This document shows positions 58,340 through 64,000 of a DNA stretch of 64,000 nt, piece after piece. Position 1 is the first letter of the stretch; each line of letters starts with the position of its first letter. A program made the position numbers and the translations under genes. The notes beneath the pieces are model-generated. The model did no database searches, was not told the origin of the DNA, and saw nothing but the letters and a program-made list of their open reading frames with translations. Source of the DNA: Plicaturopsis crispa FD-325 SS-3 (Eukaryota > Basidiomycota > Agaricomycetes > Amylocorticiales > Amylocorticiaceae); assembly GCA_000827205.1 (NCBI GenBank), contig KN832566.1:913565-977564 (forward strand), written 5' to 3'.

Positions 58340-61300
58340 GACATATATTCACAGCTGATGCTGTAGGAATAATACATAAAGTGCTGAAACATTTCCCCCG
58401 ACCTTATGTATTAATCCTCGAGTGGCACCTGGTGCACTTATTTAGAAAGTCAGCCCCTGTCTGTAAGCTCTGTGGCTTTGCGCGGCTTTCCGGCTTGCCA
58501 TCGGAGTCCGAAAAATTGTCCCACACCGGTTTCTTGCCTTGGGTCCCCTTGGGTCGGGCCTCCGAACCGATTTTCCGTGTGCGAAATTGTCCGATACGCT
58601 CGGAATCACTGCTTTGCACTTTGCGCGGACGTTTTTATGCCCACCTATTTTCGTCACTTGCTCGTCGTCGTCGTATATCGCGACCTCCGTGTACTTCGGT
58701 AATTTTTTTATTTCGCTTTTTCCCCTTTTCTTGTCATTAGTACATGTACGAGGTTGTGTTTCATTGAATAATTCTACTTAATTCTACTACAAAGGGGGAT
58801 GGCAGAAAAAACATACGCTCGCAAAACGCGGACGTCGTGCGCGCGCTAACGGAACGTTGGTGGAGCGTGCCGGTTGATGTCCAATTGGCACGGGAATGCG
58901 CTGGCAGGCGCTCGCGCGCACGAGCGTGACGTGGGGGCGTCGTGGGACCGCATGCGTCGGTGCACAGCGTGCGTACTTGCACCCGCGACAGCGGCCGACG
59001 GCACCCTGGCAGCAAAGAACGGCGGGCATGATGCCCTCCGTCCGTCGTGTCGTCGGCGGTCCGTGCTCGTGGCTGGCCGTGCGGTGGCGCGCTGATCGCT
59101 CACGTCGTTGACTGCTCGCGTACTCACTGTACGCATCGCTTGAGCCACGGCCGATGGCCGTGACGCAGCTCGAATAGACGCGGGCGCAGTGCGCCCGACG
59201 TCGCATCGAGGTCAGTGGACGGAGGCGCCCTGACATCCACGCGGGCTCGCGACGTGCGTGCGTAGTGCGGCGCATCCTGGTTGGGGGGTGAGAGGACGCT
59301 AGGGTGGGGACGGAATCGGCGCGACGGCGTGGGGGCACGCGGGATAGGCTTGGGAATGCTAGAAGAAAAAGCAAAAAGATCAGTAATATGATTGCGGGGA
59401 CATCAGCACCGGGGGCGCGGATTGTGCAATCCGTAGTTCCAGGGGCGAAACAGCGTACTAGCTGCCGCGCCCCCGGTGTGTAGATGCAATGAAAAGAATA
59501 GGACACTCACCGATGAGGCCCGTCCCTATCCACTGTGATTGCTTGCGCGCTGTGGTGCGCTGCGCGGAAGAAACGCGCGTGCCGCTGATAGTCGGGGCAC
59601 GGAGATGACGCTGCCGCGGGGGCCTGGGCGGACGGTCGTATGCCATGGTGGAGTCGATGTCGGGGGTGGTTTCTTGTGTCCCTGTGAGTTGACATACCAT
59701 TAGCGCCCGAAATAACGGATGAAAAAGAAAACTATTACTTACAATGTGAAACGAACGAGAAAGAGACACCCCCTGCGAAGTTGCAGGGGGTGGGGCGTCG
59801 TGGTTGCGCTGAACGTCGCCGAGGACGTGGACGACGACGAGGAGAAGGGAAACGAGCAACGACGACGCGTTGATTTCATTTTCAAACTCCGCCGGCTTTC
59901 GCCGCGGAGGCTCTCCTCGACGTCGGTTTTGACGTCCAGAGCTTCAAACAAATCCGTTTAAATCAGGAAAAAAAACGGTGGGGTCGTATATGCTCGGGTA
60001 TCATGTAGCTTAAGTCTCAAATATTTTTGTGAAGATCGTGTTGGTCAGTTCGTCAAAAAGCACGAAGTTTTACGACTCTCAGATGTTATGCGGCGTCGTT
60101 TCGTGAATAGGGCCTTCCCCTCTTCGTTTTAAAATCAGAAAAAATCAGATTCGAGTTCAGGGGGTAGAAAAACCCCCAGGACGATTTTACCGTGAAGATC
60201 GCACCGATGTGCCCACCACAGGACCTGAAAACGAGCATTAGCGCCAGGTTAGCGCTGGTCGATTGAACATCGAGATGTTCAGTTCTGACGCTCTGAAGGT
60301 CGCTTTCAGGTCCTGTGGTGGGCACATCGGTGCGATCCTTACGGTAAATTCATCCTGGGGGTTTTTCTACCCCCTGAACACGAATCTGATTTTTTCTGAT
60401 TTTAAAACGAAGGGGGGAAAGCCCTATTCACCAAACGACGCCACAAAAACACTGAAAGTCGTAACATTTCGTGCTTTTTGACGAACTGACTCACCGTATC
60501 TTCACAAAAATATTTGAGACTTATGTTACATGGTATTCACGCATATACGACCCCACCACTTTTTTCCCTGATTTAAATGGAATTGTTTGAAGCCCTGGAC
60601 GACGAAACCGACGTCGAGGAGAGCCTCCGCGGCGAAAGCCGGCGGAGTTTGAAATCGAAATCGACGCGTCGTCGCTGTTCGTTTTCCCTCTCCTCGTCGT
60701 CCTCGTCGTCCTCAGCGACGTTCCGCGCAACCACGACGCCCCACCCCCTGCAACTTCGCAGGGGGTGTCTTTGGGTTGTTATTTACTTATTGTGAGTAAT
60801 TTTTATCTTTCTCATCCGTTATTTCGCGTGCTAACGGCTTTGCTTCTAGACACGTCACGCAGCCTGCATTCACGACGACCAGCTCACCACCCCGCGCCCC
60901 GCGACAGCTACCTCACCCGGCGCAGTGGACGCCAGTGCATCGTGCACCAGCGCGTCTGTACGCCAGCGCATCCGCACGCACACAGCCCACTCCCAGCACA
61001 CCCCAGCCTGCACCCCATCACACAGCCCCCACCCAGCCGCACCCCAGCGTACGCCAGCTGCACCCCATTTCTATGCGCGCTAGTGCACGCCAACCCCACG
61101 CGAGCGAGCACACCAGCTCAACCCCATCAACGCGCACCATCCCCCGGCTGGTACTCCCCCACTCCCCCTTCCAGCCGGCCGCCTCGCGATCGCGTACGCT
61201 GGCGTACGCCAGCTCACGCACGCCGGCTGGCGCCCTACGCCTCGATATTCAAGAGCACGCACACGGGTCCGCACGAGCGCATGCCAACCGCCGGCTAGTG

Positions 61301-62235
61301 CACGCCCCACGGCGTCCGACGACCGCCCTCATGACGGCTCGTTGCGACGGCTGCCCCTATGCCTGATCATTCACGCGCGCTCGCGGCGCAGGCCTCACGC
61401 GAGCACGCCCCCACAAGCGCACCAACTCCGCGCGATTGCACGGCACGGCGCACGCCACAGGCCCGCACAACACCCATGCCAACGAACACCCACCCGCGTA
61501 CCCCCTGCGTGAGCGCCCACTAGCCGCATGCCAACCCGCGCCACGGCGCGTGCGCTCTACGCGAGGGCGTGCCAACGTCGGGCGGTGCCCACGCTGCACG
61601 CATGCACGTGCCCGACGGTGGCACACTCGCGTGTGCCCACATCACCCCACCGCGTGCCAGCGTATGCCAATACCCGGCCGTCGCAAAACGGGCACGTTGC
61701 ACCACCCCCCTGCGCCAGCCCTGCATTCGCGTGTGCCCGGGTTTGCGCTTGCCTGCACCCACCCGATGCCTGCCGTCGAAGTGTGCGCCCCGACGCGTGA
61801 GCACTGTCGCGCGTCCCCGCGCATCATCCCACCCATCTCGATGGGTGGGCTCATGTATTCTACTGTACAATTAATAAAATTTGATTTTTTTTTTTCTCTT
61901 TTTTTGTGATTTTTACGACCGTCCGAGCAGCCCGCGGATTATCGCCTGGGCGCACCGCGGGCCCGATTCCGCATTTCCGAGGCTTCCGGACACCCGAACG
62001 GCGGCGGAGGGCCGAACAAGATATTTGAGAGTCAGCCACAGGTCCGACTGGCAGTGGCAAGTGGCCGAGAAGCCGGGGAAAGGCAAAGGGGATGTGTTAA
62101 TGCATTAGGAGCAGTGTCCTAATGGATTAAATCCTGGACCGGCACCATTCGAGGATTAATACATAAGCTCGGGGGAAATGTTTCAGTACTTAATGTATTA
62201 ATGGTACATCATGAGGTGATATTCAGTATTTGATA
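58340..62235. mobile_element. Roughly 3.9-kb foldback element (large palindrome)
   Basis: Outer arms of about 63 bases (58368-58430 and 62140-62202) match in inverted order with about seven differences (shared core GAAACATTTCCCCCGA and TTATGTATTAATCCTCGA), with weaker similarity extending outward. Inner arms of about 530 bases form a separate, better conserved palindrome. Both arm pairs are symmetric about the same point (near 60267-60285), so the element looks like one unit duplicated in inverted orientation whose middle parts have diverged. T-rich stretches with TAATTCTACT and TTAATTGTACAGTAGAAT sit at matching places (about 58770 and 61870). Confidence 0.7.
59700..60836. repeat. Inner palindrome, ~530-bp inverted arms with 73-bp spacer
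   Basis: Left arm 59700-60230, right arm 60304-60836, about 90% alike by eye. Each arm, read outward from the centre, carries the same protein-like frame (TDVEESLRGESRRSLK, STRRRCSF, TTTPHPLQLRRGC; 59739-59951 minus and 60577-60795 plus), followed by an intron-like GTAAGTAAT/GTGAGTAAT. Both arms end TTAGCRCSCGAAATAACGG outward. An internal short palindrome CACCCCCTGCGAAGTTGCAG lies in each arm. The frame may be a remnant of the element's own gene or a captured exon. Confidence 0.85.
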
Positions 62236-62499
62236 TCCAATGTCGTCTGTATGTACACGGGCCTGTAAACATAAGTACATCCACTCCGGTGACCCTCCCA
62301 AACCGTTCGGTATAGGCTGTGCGCAGGATCGTACCGACGCATGGTGTCCTTGTACAATGCATGGTGTCCGTTTAGTACTAATGCACGATGTGGGGAAAAT
62401 GCGGCCACACCACCCAGTCGAGGATACAGTTGAGGGATCTCACAAAGCGACTAGTACTCGCGCGGCATGTTGTCGGTACAGTGAACGACCACCAAGGAA

Positions 62500-63570
62500 C
62501 ACAAGATCCGGCCCGGCGGCGGCGCTGTGTCGAGATTGCGAGCGCGCGGGGGAGGACGAACGCAAACAGGATATCGTATCGTACCTTTGCGCTTGCGCGT
62601 CGACGGCGCTGATCGTGAGACACTGGCGTCGGGCGAGGACGAGCATGCCACCCGTCGATTCGAAACGCGGATGGTACTCACTTAAAGTTGCCGTTGTCCG
62701 GTTCAGGTCCGGTTCGAGCACTTTTCCAGTGAACTCGGACCCAAACCGGTGAAAAGTTTCGCCTTTGGTGTGGACCCGAACCTGACCCAAGGTTCGGTGG
62801 TGGTCCGGTCCAAAGTGGTCCGGTCCAGGTCCGGACTGGGTTCGAACCGGAAATGGGCCCAAAAAATTGACTATCGCATCTACTTTCACGGTGAAGGTTG
62901 TAGAGCACCCAAGCAACACCCAAGGCACTAAATGTTTGCCAAAATCATGTCAAAAATACTGTTCTGGCATATTAGGCCACAAAACATGCATGAAAGGCGA
63001 CTATAAAGGTCCGAATGTGCGCCACATCTGGCGCCACCCTAGATTTCAGATGCAAAGTTTGCCTAAACAATGCTTTTTGTGATAACACAAGTCGACCAAT
63101 ACAGAAAATATTCAAGGCAGTCCTTGACTGGTCAGATTTTTGCTCGGGCGTTACACATAAATCCCTTCACGGTTCACGGTTCGGTCCAGGTCCGGACAGG
63201 TTCAACGGCGGTTTGGGCATGGCTTCAGGCTGCTGAACTCGAACCTAACCGCCGCTGAACCTTGTGCGGACCTAACCGCTGTGGACCGGACCCAAGTCCA
63301 GTTCGGGGTCCGAACCCGGTTCACTGGGTTCAGAACCGAACAACGGCAACTTTATACTCACTGCTTGTGGGACGGTGGTGTAAATGGACACCGCGGCAAA
63401 TGGCAAGATGAGTATGTCCGGGTGATCTGTAGAGACACGGTGTTGATTTCGGGCTTGGAGCTTGTCCCACAGAGCGTTCTCGGGACATTGGGGCTGCACA
63501 GACGTTCGTACGACCTCGAAAAACGCAGGGCATATCCGATACCGAAGACGCGCGTACCACACTTCAGTCA
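62500..63570 (-). repeat. Dispersed repeat R, copy R4, split by a hAT-like element
   Basis: On the minus strand 63570-63363 matches R1/R3 (GGATATGCCCTGCG, GTCTGTGCAGCCCCAATGTC, TTTGCCGCGGTGTC), and 62682-62510 matches the continuation of R1 (CCGCGTTTCGAA, GATCAGCGCCGTCGACGC, AAAGGTACGATACG, CTCGCAATCT). The two halves are contiguous in R1 and R3 and are separated here by 62683-63354. Confidence 0.75.
62683..63354. mobile_element. 672-bp hAT-like non-autonomous element with 8-bp target duplication
   Basis: Termini TAAAGTTGCCGTTGTCCGGT (left) and inverted TAAAGTTGCCGTTGTTCGGT (right) differ at one of 22 bases. TACTCACT is directly repeated on both sides (62675-62682 and 63355-63362). An 8-bp duplication is typical of hAT transposons. 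The interior is a patchwork of GGTCCGG/GAACC words near both ends and an A+T-richer centre; no transposase frame fits in it. Confidence 0.85.
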
Positions 63571-63601
63571 CCCCCTTTATACCATCTATTAGATATAATA
63601 A

Positions 63602-64000
63602 TGTGATACATGGAATTGGTCTAAGAGATGGTTTTCTGGTGTGGGCCGCCTGGTCTTGGGCCAGCTTGACCTACTATAGCAGGGCGGCCCACTTCTGTGT
63701 GGGCCTCCCTTCATGGGTCATTATATATCGGCCCACTGACCGTGGTCCTTCTCTATTTTCTCTTGGCACTAGCCCATAGGCCCATAGTCCCATAGGGTGC
63801 CAGGGGTCTTTCGAATATATTATTTTTTCCGTTGGCACTAAAAATCTGTTTGCTGGCCTGGCCCCCTCTTATCAGTACGTTGCCCACACCTGCGACTCTC
63901 CACCTGTATATTTGGACACAACACTTGTGACTCTTCACTCTTGTAGATAGTCGATGCTCCCCTGAAGCGGTCCGGTGTGGGTCCCTTTTGTAGGAATTGA
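63602..64000. mobile_element. Possible LTR retrotransposon end (truncated by window)
   Basis: From TGTGATACATGGAATTGG the sequence becomes non-coding with a TATATA box (63724), pyrimidine-rich tracts and repeated GGCCCA words, reminiscent of fungal LTRs. No primer-binding site, internal region or second LTR is visible, so this is a weak call. Confidence 0.25.

Noticed and set aside
60880-61850. Several open frames rich in His/Pro/Ala (for example 60765-61298 +, 61520-61870 -)
   Set aside because: They arise from C/A-rich low-complexity DNA (repeated CACCCCAGC and GCCAGC words) inside the right half of the foldback element; no protein family is recognisable.
62836-62850. tRNA-like T-loop GGTTCGAACC
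   Set aside because: It is part of the GGTCC/GAACC-rich hAT-like element; no acceptor stem or anticodon arm can be drawn. The similar string at 42687 lies in repeat R3.

Overview
The window reads as nuclear DNA of a filamentous fungus, most likely an Agaricomycete (Basidiomycota). Genes are split by many short introns (about 45-65 bases, GT..AG). The housekeeping genes are typical fungal ones: mitochondrial ClpB/Hsp78, IML2/TTC39, HAK-type K+ transporter, GH15 glucoamylase, glycine-cleavage T protein, RNA polymerase II subunit Rpb7, Vps10 receptor and a POM34-like nucleoporin. The accessory genes are NB-ARC/TPR proteins and two orphan paralogous families of a kind common in mushroom genomes. 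All gene calls come from reading translations and splice signals by eye. No search was run, so family names rest on recognised motifs.

Left half (1-31464) is gene-rich. In order: 3' end of Hsp78 (+), IML2-like (-), HAK transporter (+), orphan family A gene A1 (-), three orphan family B copies (B1 fragment +, B2 + with a frameshift, B3 -), glucoamylase (-), GcvT (+), family B gene B4 (-), family A gene A2 (+), Rpb7 (+), Vps10 (-). Families A and B fill the gaps between conserved genes. B3 and B4 give complete four-exon models whose exon lengths add to a multiple of three.

Right half (31465-64000) is repeat-rich and gene-poor. Its supported genes are two inverted NB-ARC/TPR paralogues (39155-41903 + and 43143-46004 -), with a 3' remnant of a third between them, and a POM34-like gene (50273-51801 -). 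The rest holds minisatellites, a dispersed unclassified repeat in four copies (R1-R4), a 672-bp hAT-like non-autonomous element with a perfect 8-bp target duplication inside R4, a TA-flanked MITE nested in a roughly 3-kb element with terminal inverted repeats and a GC-rich interior, and a roughly 3.9-kb foldback element whose inner arms (about 530 bp each, about 90% alike by eye) form a large palindrome centred near 60267.

No operon-like logic applies. The most interesting material is the foldback palindrome, the inverted NLR-like pair with homogenised 120-base TPR units, the orphan families A and B, and the nested transposon history of the last 10 kb.
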